The position numbers and the translations under genes are program-made. Positions 7,779 to 16,680 of a DNA stretch of 64,000 nt are shown one piece after another. The notes beneath the pieces are model-generated. The model made no database searches. It saw nothing but the letters and a program-made list of their open reading frames with translations, and was not told the DNA's origin. This DNA is from Bacillota bacterium. GTDB lineage: Bacteria; Bacillota; Clostridia; Christensenellales; UMGS416. Position 1 is the stretch's first letter, and every line of letters begins with the position of its first letter. Location of the stretch: NCBI GenBank assembly GCA_023435705.1, contig JAEYRH010000016.1, positions 620,001 to 684,000 on the forward strand, given 5' to 3'.

Positions 7779-9386
7779 TCACTGGCTGCCGCCCAATGAC
7801 GCCATGCGATATTCCGTGGGGGTCACGCCGACCACCTTCTTAAAAATCCTGCTGAAATAATTCGGATCCCCATAACCGATCTGGTAGCAGATTTCCTTAT
7901 TGGCGTAACGACTGTCAGACAGGAGCCGTTTGGCCTTGTCGATGCGCAGAGCCGTGAGATAATCAATGAAGTTACTGCCTGTTTCATCCTTAAACAGCTT
8001 GCTAAAATAATTGGGGCTGATGTTAACCTCTCTTGAAACGTCCTCCAGTGTAATGTCCTTGCAGTAGTTGGCCGCAATATAGTCCCGCGCGGCCATCACA
8101 ACACCGGAGAGCCGTTTCTCGCGGGCGGCTGTAATCCCCTCACACACCGCGCGTATCCGGCTTTTCATCCAGGCCTTCATGGCCCCAGGCTCCTCTATGG
8201 CAAACAGCTCGCCCAGATAATCACCGCAGACCGAGCCGGATGCCCCGCATTCCTTGGCGTTTCGGCCAAGCAGCATGGCAAGCTCCGCCAGCGCCGGCGC
8301 TATTACCTTGCGGCTTGCGCCATATTCGGAGGAAAGCCACCCATAAATCCGTTCAAACGCCAGCAGGCAGGCATCCGCATTGCCGGAAGCAGCCGATTTC
8401 AGCAGCATCTTCTCGTCGCTGTCCGGATAAGACCTATTCTCTGTCCTTTCCGGTGGGATATCATTGATGTGGAACGCGCCGCCCTGCCTCGCGAACGCAA
8501 TGGCCCTCAGAGACTCTTCATAAGAACGGTATGCCCGGCTCAGCCCAAGGTAACTTTTTCCAATGCCAATCCGAAACTCTGCGCCACCCGAGGCTGCCTT
8601 GAGCCTGACACAGGCATCTGCCGCAGTATGGAGCGCCTCCAGGCGTTGGGCATACTCATCCACATCACAATCGTTGGGCACATAGGCGATGATACGGTTC
8701 AGCATGACAGGCCCCACGATGCAATCGCAGCTCTCCTTCATTGCCTCACGCAGCATCGGTTGAAACTGCTGGCTGGAGATACTGGCACCGAGCCTGCCGG
8801 CCAGCCCTTCCTCGCCGCCCTCTTTGCCGAACTCCGCAGTCATCACATAACCGCCATCTTTACGAATATCGAGAATCCTTCGGAATGATTCCATTTCCAA
8901 CATTTGGTCATCGGAAAAAACCATTGTGTAGATGAACCCGTTTTCAAGCACGGGCAGCACAAATGCCATCTTTTCCTTGAGCTCCAGCTCTGCATCCAGC
9001 TTCCTGCGCTCAGCATCTTTCTTGGCGATGGCGCTCCTGAGAGCAGCCATCACGCGATCGCGGCTCAAGGGTTTGTTGATGTAGTCCATGGCGCCCAGTT
9101 GCAATGCTTCTTTGGCAAACTCAAAGCGCTCGTAAGCCGTAACCACAATAAACAGCGCGTCGGCGTTGTGCGCCTTGATCTCCGCCATTGCCTCCAAACC
9201 GCTGATGCCGGGCATCCGGATATCCATCAGCACAATATCAGGCCGCAATGTCTCCGCTTTTTCTATAGCCTCGCGGCCTGAGCGGGCAGTTTCTGTATGC
9301 AACGGGTTGCCCATATGGTTCTCCACGATGAAACGAACCGAATCCAGCACGATCTGCTCATCGTCCACGACCAGCAGTTTATACAT
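7779..9386 (-). CDS. YesN-type response regulator, REC + AraC HTH
   Basis: A 535-residue cytosolic DNA-binding response regulator. An N-terminal receiver domain (residues 1-120) has VVDDEQ and the phospho-acceptor Asp in VLMDIRMPG. A long central linker of about 290 residues follows. The C-terminal 100 residues contain two AraC-type helix-turn-helices (ITLEDVSREVNISPNYFSKLF and EICYQIGYGDPNYFSRIFKK). GTG (9389) and ATG (9386) are adjacent start candidates; GGAGG precedes both. The gene overlaps the kinase stop, which is typical of YesM/YesN pairs. The likely targets are the divergent sugar ABC operon and its own operon. Confidence 0.92.
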   Translation of the reverse strand: MYKLLVVDDEQIVLDSVRFIVENHMGNPLHTETARSGREAIEKAETLRPDIVLMDIRMPGISGLEAMAEIKAHNADALFIVVTAYERFEFAKEALQLGAMDYINKPLSRDRVMAALRSAIAKKDAERRKLDAELELKEKMAFVLPVLENGFIYTMVFSDDQMLEMESFRRILDIRKDGGYVMTAEFGKEGGEEGLAGRLGASISSQQFQPMLREAMKESCDCIVGPVMLNRIIAYVPNDCDVDEYAQRLEALHTAADACVRLKAASGGAEFRIGIGKSYLGLSRAYRSYEESLRAIAFARQGGAFHINDIPPERTENRSYPDSDEKMLLKSAASGNADACLLAFERIYGWLSSEYGASRKVIAPALAELAMLLGRNAKECGASGSVCGDYLGELFAIEEPGAMKAWMKSRIRAVCEGITAAREKRLSGVVMAARDYIAANYCKDITLEDVSREVNISPNYFSKLFKDETGSNFIDYLTALRIDKAKRLLSDSRYANKEICYQIGYGDPNYFSRIFKKVVGVTPTEYRMASLGGSQ

Positions 9387-10936
9387 CACGTCTCCTCCGA
9401 TCCTGCGAAGGGCAAGGTCAGCGTGATCCTGGTGCCGTCACCAGAGCCGCCTTCGATCGCCAGAACTTGACTTGCGTTCTCCACACCAAAATACAACATC
9501 AATCTCTCAATCACATTGCCCAAGCCCAAGCCATGGCCGGAATGGGAGCGCACCCCGGAGCCGGTTTCCTGGCTGTGCCACTGGCCGGCGAGCAATCGGG
9601 CCTGTGTGGCGGGGGCCATGCCGGGGCCCTTATCGCCCACCCGCACCAGCACATGGCTGCCGACTCGCCAGGCTTTCAGGCTGATCTCACCGCCGCCTTC
9701 CAGCTGGCCGATACCATGCACGAAAGCGTTTTCCACAATTGGCTGCAAGATCATGCGCGGCATCGACAGATCGGGCAGCCCAGCCTCAATCTCCTTGACG
9801 TAACGCACGCTATCGCCGAACCGCTCCCGAAGAAGGTAAACATAATTGTCGATGCTGGCGATCTCCTGGCTCAGCGTGGCCGAATTGCCGATGTCACCCA
9901 GATTGTAGCGCAGCGATTCAGCCAGCTTTTCCAGGAATGTCTGTGTGCGCTCCGCTCCCTCAAACAGCGCCAGCTGCATGCCGGCGTTCAGCGTATTGAA
10001 CATGAAATGCGGGTTGATTTGCGCCTGCAGTGTCTTCAATTGCGACTCGTTGAGCATTGTGCGCATCTTCAGGTTCTGAACCTGCTGGTCTTGCAGCCGG
10101 CTCTCGATCTCAGCTTTCTGCCGGATCTCCACAAGTTGCTTTCTGATGCTCTCGGTCATGCGGTTGAAGGTGGTCGCAAGCGACTTCACCTCGTCATTGG
10201 TTCGCACATCCACCGGGGGGACATCATAATTTCCATCGGCAATCTGCCCTGCCACCTTGGACAATTTTATGATCGGCTCAGTAATGCTCCAAGCAAACCA
10301 AAAGATGAGAGCGATGTTGACGAGCATCGCCACAAGGATCACCAGCATGTTGAGCGTTTGCAGCATGCCCAGCCACCGGTCCAGTTCGAGGTAGTTGCGG
10401 TTGTTCTCCTGAAATTGATAAATCTTTAGCTTCTCAATATAGCGGTTGATATAGTCATAGACCTGGCTGGCCTCGTTAAAATACTCACTGTAGCCGTTGA
10501 TGTCGCGGCCCCGCTTGCGGTATTCCGCCGCAGCCGTATGGCTCAGATAAGTGGAGATCATCTGCTTGATGTCCAAAAGCAGGAGCTCGCTTTCGTCGTT
10601 GGATAAAACAGTCCTGATCTCGTTGGTCTGCTCGCGAAGGCGGTTGCTGTTGTTGAGGAATGCCTCAAGGTCCTTTGAGTTGTTGGTTGTGAGGTATTCT
10701 TTGAGACTGGTGTGCACTGCGTCCACGCCGTTTGAGAGGTTTGTGAGCGTGATGTCATTGATGAAGATTTGGTTGAGCTTGTTGATGAGCAGCCGGGTGT
10801 TGTTATAGGTATAAAGGCAGATGGAGTTCACCAGCACCGCTGATATCAGAAAATACAGCAGCAACTTTTTGCGGATCACGTTTTTTTGCCTGACACTCCG
10901 CAACAACCTGGATGCCTTTGCCCAAAGTGCATTCAT
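9386..10936 (-). CDS. YesM-type sensor histidine kinase
   Basis: A 516-residue membrane kinase. The start at 10936 follows GGAGGGGCG; an upstream frame start at 10960 lies inside the preceding gene and has no such site. The first membrane segment is near residues 24-45, an extracytoplasmic loop of about 150 residues follows, the second segment is near 190-215, then a HAMP domain (WSITEPIIKLSKVAGQIADG). The His-kinase motif is QINPHFMFNTLN, and the ATPase domain has PIVENAFVHG and HGLGLGNV. It phosphorylates the YesN-type regulator with which it overlaps. The membrane-anchored binding protein encoded just upstream is a plausible partner for its extracellular loop. Confidence 0.92.
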   Translation of the reverse strand: MNALWAKASRLLRSVRQKNVIRKKLLLYFLISAVLVNSICLYTYNNTRLLINKLNQIFINDITLTNLSNGVDAVHTSLKEYLTTNNSKDLEAFLNNSNRLREQTNEIRTVLSNDESELLLLDIKQMISTYLSHTAAAEYRKRGRDINGYSEYFNEASQVYDYINRYIEKLKIYQFQENNRNYLELDRWLGMLQTLNMLVILVAMLVNIALIFWFAWSITEPIIKLSKVAGQIADGNYDVPPVDVRTNDEVKSLATTFNRMTESIRKQLVEIRQKAEIESRLQDQQVQNLKMRTMLNESQLKTLQAQINPHFMFNTLNAGMQLALFEGAERTQTFLEKLAESLRYNLGDIGNSATLSQEIASIDNYVYLLRERFGDSVRYVKEIEAGLPDLSMPRMILQPIVENAFVHGIGQLEGGGEISLKAWRVGSHVLVRVGDKGPGMAPATQARLLAGQWHSQETGSGVRSHSGHGLGLGNVIERLMLYFGVENASQVLAIEGGSGDGTRITLTLPFAGSEET

Positions 10937-10949
10937 GCAACGCCCCTCC

Positions 10950-11945
10950 TCACGAGCCATGATAGCTCACAAGATTGGTGCGCGTGATGGTATAGACACC
11001 GGTGCTGTTGGAGCCGGGCGGATTCTGCCCCGTAATGCTCTGCACCAGCCGCTCGATGCTTTGATAACCTGTTTCTTTCGGGTCTTCATACACAGAACCG
11101 TAGAGGTTGTAATTCTTGATGTAATCGCGGATCTGGGGTGTGTTGCCATATCCGATCACGGTCACATCTCTTTCTTTGTTCAGGTCTATCAGCACCTGCA
11201 CAACCTCAAGGGTGTCATCCAGGTCTGTGCAGACAACCGTGTTTATCTCCGGATGATCAATCACAATCTGCCGGATGACTGTCTCTGCTCCGAAATAACC
11301 GGTGTCGGAAAGCTCAAATGACGTATAACGCACCGAAGGGTTGATCAGGGTGCTGTCTCCAAAACCCTTGAGCAGCGAGTTCATCGCGTCTTTGCTGCTG
11401 GCATAATTCCCGCCGATGATGATTGCGGCATTTGCTTTGCCATCAGTGGCCTCAGCCACAAGGTTGCCGCCATAATAGCCGGCTGTGTAGCTGTTAGGAC
11501 CCACAAATACTTGCCGCTTGCTCTTTTTGTCATCAGATTCAATCGTGACCACATGGATGCCCATGCTCACAGCCCTGTCGATGAGCGGTGTGAAGCTGCT
11601 GTCGTCGGTCACATAGACAACGATGCCGTCCACACGGCTTGCGATGGCGATGTTCATGAGCTCCAGCGCGGTTTCCTCATCGCGGATCATTGAGCCGCTG
11701 AACTCTATCGCAGCATCGTAATCCTTACCGGCCGTTTCCGCGCCGGAACGCACCTGCCGCCAGAAGGTGCTGCCCATGTCTTGGGCAATCAGCATGAAAT
11801 GGTATTTCAACTCAGGCCTGTCATCCTTGTCGCTGTCGCCAACCAGATTGATCTGTATCTCACTCAACTGATAGGAATAAACCGCAAACCCTAAAAACAA
11901 GGCCGCGAACAATGCAATCAGAAGGATTTTCAGGTGTCTTTTCAC
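10950..11945 (-). CDS. Membrane-anchored sugar-binding protein, likely sensor subunit
   Basis: A 331-residue periplasmic-binding-protein-fold protein (RbsB-like). Residues 1-25 form a signal or signal-anchor (KRHLKILLIALFAALFLGFA) with no lipobox Cys, so the protein may stay attached to the membrane through this helix. The binding fold starts near residue 47 (HFMLIAQDMGSTFWRQV) and includes VDGIVVYVTDD and DVTVIGYGNTPQIRDYI. It is the first gene of the operon, upstream of the kinase. In known three-component systems (for example XylFII-LytS of Clostridium) a membrane-linked sugar-binding protein presents ligand to the kinase, and that role fits here. It is unlikely to be the main transport subunit, because no ABC genes are on this strand. 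Confidence 0.85.
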   Translation of the reverse strand: MKRHLKILLIALFAALFLGFAVYSYQLSEIQINLVGDSDKDDRPELKYHFMLIAQDMGSTFWRQVRSGAETAGKDYDAAIEFSGSMIRDEETALELMNIAIASRVDGIVVYVTDDSSFTPLIDRAVSMGIHVVTIESDDKKSKRQVFVGPNSYTAGYYGGNLVAEATDGKANAAIIIGGNYASSKDAMNSLLKGFGDSTLINPSVRYTSFELSDTGYFGAETVIRQIVIDHPEINTVVCTDLDDTLEVVQVLIDLNKERDVTVIGYGNTPQIRDYIKNYNLYGSVYEDPKETGYQSIERLVQSITGQNPPGSNSTGVYTITRTNLVSYHGS

Positions 11946-12219
11946 TGCATTTACCCATTGATCTCATGTGGTCTTTGATATATAAAATATATTAATAACA
12001 AAATTATGCAATGTCAATAAAGCTACTCCATCCACGTCAATCGACAAACCTTACTAATTCCAACCGTAATAAAATGCTATCCCACCTCAGAGCAGCCTGC
12101 AACTGGATAAGGATGTTAAGATACTAGTAATTTTATACAGAGACACAGCAGCAACTCATATGTAAAATAACAAATATGGGAAGGTAACCCATACAGTCAA
12201 AAAGAAGGAGGGTTAGCAC
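11946..12219. promoter_or_regulatory. Divergent control region between sensor operon and sugar ABC operon
   Basis: A 274-base AT-rich gap (unlike the GC-rich genes around it) separates two divergent operons. It must contain the promoters of both. I could not identify a convincing -35/-10 pair, which fits activator-dependent promoters. GGAGG (about 12207) lies before the plus-strand start. Confidence 0.4.
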
Positions 12220-13305
12220 ATGAAGAGATTCCTGGTTGTCCTGTTGGCGCTGACACTGTCGGTTGCCATGGTCCTCTCGCTGGCATCCTGCCAGGCCACC
12301 TCTGGAGCCCCTAAGAAGGTCAAAGTCGGCATTGCGATGCCCACACAGTCGTTGCAGCGCTGGAACCAGGACGGGGCAAACATGGTTGAGCAGCTGAAGA
12401 CTGCCGGCTATGAGTCCGTGCTCCAATACGCCAACAATGACGTGAACACCCAGGTGCAGCAGATTGAAAACATGGTCACACAAGGCTGCAAGATCCTCGT
12501 CATCGCCGCGATCGAAGGCTCCTCCCTCACCGACGTGCTTGCCAAAGCCGCCAAGCAGAACGTGAAAGTGATCGCATATGACCGCCTGATCATGCAGACG
12601 CCGAACGTGGACTATTATGCCACATTTGACAACTACAAGGTGGGTGCCATCCAGGGCCAGTTCATCATTGACAAGCTGGACCTCACAAAGGCTGCAGGCC
12701 CGTTCAACATTGAGGTCTTCGGCGGCGACCCAGGCGACAACAACGCCACATTCTTCTATAACGGCGCCATGGATCTGCTCAAGCCCTATATCGAGAAAGG
12801 CAAGCTCATTGTGAAGAGCGGCCAAACCGATTTCGCCAAGGTAGCCATCCCCGCATGGACATCTGCAACCGCCCAGTCCAGGATGGACAACCTGATCACC
12901 GCCAACTACGCCAGCGGCACGAAGCTGGACGCGGTCCTCTCCCCCAACGACAGCCTTGCCATCGGCATTGTGGCCTCGCTGGACAGCAACGGCTACGGCA
13001 CAGCCGATAAGCCCTATCCGATCCTGACCGGACAGGATTGCGACGTTGCCAACGTGAAGGCCATCATCGCCGGCAAACAGTCCATGTCGATCTTCAAGGA
13101 TACCCGCACACTGGCGGCTGAAACCGTGAAGATGATCACCGCCATCCAGAACGGCCAGACGCCCACCACCAACGACTCCAAGACCTACAACAACGGCGTC
13201 AAGGTAGTCCCCACATTCCTGTGCACCCCCGTGTTCGCCAACAAGGATAACTACAAGGAAATCCTGGTGACCAGCGGTTACTACACAGAAGACAAGCTCA
13301 AGTAA
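12220..13305 (+). CDS. Sugar ABC transporter binding lipoprotein (ChvE/XylF-like)
   Basis: A 361-residue exported binding protein. The signal peptide ends in a lipobox (SLASC, Cys about residue 25). Sequence hallmarks are GIAMPTQSLQRWNQDG, VIAYDRLIM, VLSPNDSLAIGIVASL and LTGQDCDVANVKAI, matching the ChvE/multiple-sugar-binding family. AAGGAGGG precedes the ATG. It is the first gene of a three-gene plus-strand operon with the ATPase and permease. It collects a monosaccharide, probably a pentose or hexose, outside the cell. The nearby sensor operon (binding protein, kinase, regulator) probably controls it. Confidence 0.92.
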   Translation: MKRFLVVLLALTLSVAMVLSLASCQATSGAPKKVKVGIAMPTQSLQRWNQDGANMVEQLKTAGYESVLQYANNDVNTQVQQIENMVTQGCKILVIAAIEGSSLTDVLAKAAKQNVKVIAYDRLIMQTPNVDYYATFDNYKVGAIQGQFIIDKLDLTKAAGPFNIEVFGGDPGDNNATFFYNGAMDLLKPYIEKGKLIVKSGQTDFAKVAIPAWTSATAQSRMDNLITANYASGTKLDAVLSPNDSLAIGIVASLDSNGYGTADKPYPILTGQDCDVANVKAIIAGKQSMSIFKDTRTLAAETVKMITAIQNGQTPTTNDSKTYNNGVKVVPTFLCTPVFANKDNYKEILVTSGYYTEDKLK

Positions 13306-13444
13306 GCAAAACAGGTAGTGCGATTCGGCCTGCGGCGGTTTGGCGGAAGCCTACCGCACGCAGGCCGAATGGTATCAGGGCTTCGGAGAATGGCTGGCAA
13401 TGTCAAAGAGCCCACAAGCCCAAAGCAAATCCACTGGAGGGGGG

Positions 13445-14992
13445 ATGACCCATTTGGATGATTTCATATTGCAAATGAAGGCGATCACGAAGCTCTTCCC
13501 GGGCGTCAAAGCGCTTGACAATGTGACGCTGAGCGTAAAACGGGGCGAGATCCACGCGCTGATTGGAGAAAATGGCGCCGGAAAATCCACATTGATGAAT
13601 GTTTTGAGTGGCGTACACCCATATGGCTCCTATACCGGGGAGATCGTGTATGAAGGAAAACCGATCACCATCCGGCATATATCAGAAAGCGAACGACTGG
13701 GAATCACGATCATCCATCAGGAGCTGGCGTTGATTCCCAATCTGACGATAGGAGAAAACATTTACCTCTGCAACGAGCAGGCCGCAAATGGTGTGATCGA
13801 TTGGGATGAGACACACATCAAGGCATCGGCGCTGTTGCAAAAGGTTGGGTTGATTGAAAACACCCACACGCTGGTTCGCGACATCAGCGTGGGCAAACAG
13901 CAATTGGTGGAAATAGCCAAGGCGCTTTCCAGAGACGTGAAGCTGCTGATCCTGGATGAGCCCACCGCCTCGCTGAACGAGGCCGAATCCAACAACCTTC
14001 TGAATCTTATGCTGGATCTGAAAAAGGAAGGAATCACCTGTATCCTGATTTCCCACAAACTCAAAGAAGTCACCAAGGTGGCTGATACGATCACAGTCAT
14101 CCGCGATGGCGCCGTAATCATGACGCTGGATAAAGACTCCGGTGACATCACAGAAGACAACATCATCCGCGGGATGGTGGGCAGGAAATTGGTGGACCGC
14201 TACCCAAAGAGGACGCCAAATATCGGCAATGTAGCCTACGAAGTGAAAAACTGGAGCGTATATGACCCGCTGATTACAGACAAGCAGGTCATCCGCAACA
14301 TCAACTTTACGGTGAGAAAGGGCGAAATCCTTGGTTTCTCAGGGCTCATGGGGGCTGGCCGCACTGAGCTCATGATGAGCATCTTCGGCAAATCCTACGG
14401 CAAACACATTTCCGGTCACGTATATAAAGATGGGAAGGAGATCCTGGTGAACACCGTGCGCCGCGCGGTGCAACATGGCATCTCCTACGCAACGGAAGAC
14501 CGCAAAAGCAGCGGCTTGATCCTGCAGGCAGATGTGAGGGAAAACATCACATTGGCCGGGCTGGACCGGCTGGCGAAGAGCAGCGTCGTGAACGATGATC
14601 TGGAAATCCAGGTGGCGAAGGAGTATTGCCAGAAGCTGAATGTGAAGACACCCAGCATCTTTCAGAAGTGCATGAACCTTTCCGGCGGCAACCAGCAGAA
14701 AGTTGTGTTGAGCAAATGGATTTTCACTGAACCGGATCTCTTGATCCTTGACGAACCCACGCGCGGCATCGATGTGGGCGCAAAATACGAAATCTACACA
14801 ATCATGAATCAACTGGTTGCCGAAGGCAAATCTGTGATCTTCATTTCCTCGGAAATGCCCGAGCTTTTGGGCATGTGCGACAGGGTTTATGTAATGAACG
14901 AAGGTAGCATCGCCGGTGAGCTCACAGGCGAAGAAATTACGCAGGAAGCCATCATGAAATGCATCATGCAGAGCAACAGGGAGGCCGTGTAA
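13445..14992 (+). CDS. Sugar ABC transporter ATP-binding protein (XylG/MmsA-like), two ABC domains
   Basis: A 515-residue protein with two fused ATPase domains. GGAGGGGGG lies immediately before the ATG at 13445; a longer frame (start 13340) adds 35 residues without homology-like features. Domain 1 has Walker A GENGAGKST, an atypical signature DISVGKQQ and Walker B LLILDEPTASL. Domain 2 has a degenerate Walker A (GLMGAGRTE), signature LSGGNQQ and Walker B LLILDEPTRGID, as in the RbsA/XylG class where the second site is usually inactive. Its stop overlaps the permease start (TAATG). It powers import through the permease. Confidence 0.93.
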   Translation: MTHLDDFILQMKAITKLFPGVKALDNVTLSVKRGEIHALIGENGAGKSTLMNVLSGVHPYGSYTGEIVYEGKPITIRHISESERLGITIIHQELALIPNLTIGENIYLCNEQAANGVIDWDETHIKASALLQKVGLIENTHTLVRDISVGKQQLVEIAKALSRDVKLLILDEPTASLNEAESNNLLNLMLDLKKEGITCILISHKLKEVTKVADTITVIRDGAVIMTLDKDSGDITEDNIIRGMVGRKLVDRYPKRTPNIGNVAYEVKNWSVYDPLITDKQVIRNINFTVRKGEILGFSGLMGAGRTELMMSIFGKSYGKHISGHVYKDGKEILVNTVRRAVQHGISYATEDRKSSGLILQADVRENITLAGLDRLAKSSVVNDDLEIQVAKEYCQKLNVKTPSIFQKCMNLSGGNQQKVVLSKWIFTEPDLLILDEPTRGIDVGAKYEIYTIMNQLVAEGKSVIFISSEMPELLGMCDRVYVMNEGSIAGELTGEEITQEAIMKCIMQSNREAV

Positions 14993-16287
14993 TGGATACC
15001 CTTATTAAAATGGTCAAGAACAACATCCGGCAATATACCATGCTGATCGCGCTTGTTTTAGCGATGGTTCTGTTTGGGTTCCTGACGGGCGGCACATTGC
15101 TGGTGCCCCAAAACATCACCAACCTGATCCTGCAAAACGCCTATGTTTTCATACTGGGCATCGGCATGATGATCTTGCTGATCAACGGCGGCAACATCGA
15201 CCTGTCAGCCGGTTCGGTGGTTGCCTTCATTGGCGCTGTGGTCGGTATCCTGCTGATCGACATGCACTGGCCGATGTGGCTTGGCATTCTTGTGGCATTA
15301 TTGATCGGCGCCGCCATCGGCGCTTGGCAGGGTTACTGGATCGCTTATATCCGGGTGCCCGGTTTTATTGTTACACTGGCCGGCATGCTGCTCTTCCGTG
15401 GGCTCACGCTCACCATCACCAAGGGGCTCACGATCGCGCCATTCAGCGCATCCTTCACAAAGATCGCAATGGGTTTCGTACCGGACTACATTGGGAATGC
15501 CCCTGTGATGAAACCGGAGGAGTTCACAAGCCTGGCATACCGGATCTCACACCCGGAAACATACAATTATGTGGCAATCGTACTGGGCGTTCTGATCGTG
15601 GCTGCCTATGTCTTCCTGCAAATCAAGAGCAGGAAGAACAAGCAGAAATTCATGCTTGAAACACCGCCGAAGCCGTTGTTCATCGCGCAATTGGTTCTTA
15701 TGTCTGTAGCAATGATGGCCTTTTTCCTGTGGTTGGGTCTGTATGATGGGCTGCCCATCATTTTCATCATCATGGGCCTGCTCGTGCTGGGCTATCAGTT
15801 CTACCTGACCAAGACTGTGCCCGGAAGGCACATCTACGCAATGGGGGGCAACGAGAAAGCTGCAAAGCTTTCCGGCGTGAACACCAACAAGGTGCTGTTC
15901 CTCAGTTATGTGAATATGGGTGTGCTGGCTGCAGTAGCGGCAATCGCCACCGCCTCGCGCCTGGTCGCCGCGTCACCCATCGCCGGTGACAACTACGAGT
16001 TTGATGCAATCACTGCTTGCTTTGTGGGTGGCGCCTCAATGTATGGCGGCGCCGGCACAGCCGTAGGCGCGATCATCGGCGCGTTGTTTATGGGCGTGCT
16101 CAACAATGGCATGTCCATCCTGGGCTACAACACCGATGTGCAGAGCATCCTGAAGGGCTTCGTGCTGCTGCTGGCCGTAGCAGTGGATATCTTCTCCAAG
16201 TCCAGATCGCAGTCAGCAGGCCTCCCGCTTGGTATGAAAAGGCTGAAGCTGCCGAAGATCGGCAGCTCAGCGGGCAAAGAATCATAA
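14992..16287 (+). CDS. Sugar ABC transporter permease (XylH/GguB-like)
   Basis: A 431-residue polytopic membrane protein with about ten hydrophobic segments. It matches the BPD_transp_2 permease family: INGGNIDLSAGSVVAFIGA near residue 65, IAYIRVPGFIVTLAGMLLFRG near 115, and a C-terminal block with AITACFVGGASMYGGAGT. A central hydrophilic insertion (residues about 215-240, ending in SRKNKQKFML) separates the two halves, as in XylH. The ATG at 14992 overlaps the ATPase stop and follows GGGAGG. A strong terminator follows 25 bases after its stop, so it ends the operon. Confidence 0.93.
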   Translation: MDTLIKMVKNNIRQYTMLIALVLAMVLFGFLTGGTLLVPQNITNLILQNAYVFILGIGMMILLINGGNIDLSAGSVVAFIGAVVGILLIDMHWPMWLGILVALLIGAAIGAWQGYWIAYIRVPGFIVTLAGMLLFRGLTLTITKGLTIAPFSASFTKIAMGFVPDYIGNAPVMKPEEFTSLAYRISHPETYNYVAIVLGVLIVAAYVFLQIKSRKNKQKFMLETPPKPLFIAQLVLMSVAMMAFFLWLGLYDGLPIIFIIMGLLVLGYQFYLTKTVPGRHIYAMGGNEKAAKLSGVNTNKVLFLSYVNMGVLAAVAAIATASRLVAASPIAGDNYEFDAITACFVGGASMYGGAGTAVGAIIGALFMGVLNNGMSILGYNTDVQSILKGFVLLLAVAVDIFSKSRSQSAGLPLGMKRLKLPKIGSSAGKES

Positions 16288-16309
16288 ATAGCTTCTCCTT
16301 GCAGATATC

Positions 16310-16342
16310 AAAAAGTGAGGCCCAAGTTGGGCCTCACTTTTT
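16310..16342 (+). terminator. Intrinsic terminator of sugar ABC operon
   Basis: A near-perfect palindrome (AAAAGTGAGGCCCA ... TGGGCCTCACTTTT) with a T-rich 3' side. The A-run on the other arm makes it usable in both directions. Confidence 0.88.
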
Positions 16343-16356
16343 ACATATACTTGAAC

Positions 16357-16575
16357 ATGTCTCCCGTAGAAACAAATGTCACAGGCAGGTCGTTGCCCAC
16401 GATGGGCCTGAGCCATTCCACCGCCCAGCGCATACCCGCCGCCAAGGTGCTCATCGACGGCATCACAAACTACATCGCCGACTTGAAAAGCGCCGACGGC
16501 ATTGCCCGCGTGCGCATCATGTGCTCCATGAACATGCCCCACTGGCGCACGCCGGAGATGGCCCGGCAGGTCTGA
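16357..16575 (+). pseudogene. Short codon-biased ORF, possible gene remnant
   Basis: This plus-strand frame is open from about 16357 (ATG) to a stop at 16575, lying between two terminators. Its third positions are GC-rich as in the neighbouring genes (for example the stretch encoding ADLKSADGIARVRIMCS), which suggests past or present coding. I do not recognise the product. It has no clear ribosome-binding site and no recognisable domain. It could be the N-terminal remnant of a gene deleted at this junction. Confidence 0.3.
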
Positions 16576-16635
16576 AATTTCTTCTCACACATCAGTAGGG
16601 ACCCGATCACAAAGGAAAGCATCTTCACCGAATAA

Positions 16636-16675
16636 GCAGAGGCCCGGACGGAGCATTCACCGTCCGGGCCTCTGC
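16636..16675. terminator. Strong bidirectional hairpin
   Basis: GCAGAGGCCCGGACGG and its exact complement are separated by eight bases. It lies 6 bases beyond the stop of the minus-strand gene at 16681 and probably ends it. No long T-run is seen. Confidence 0.65.
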
Positions 16676-16680
16676 ACAAT

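Noticed and set aside
12133..12825. A 230-codon minus-strand open frame over the sugar-binding gene
   Set aside because: It overlaps the well-supported plus-strand gene and has a low-quality product.
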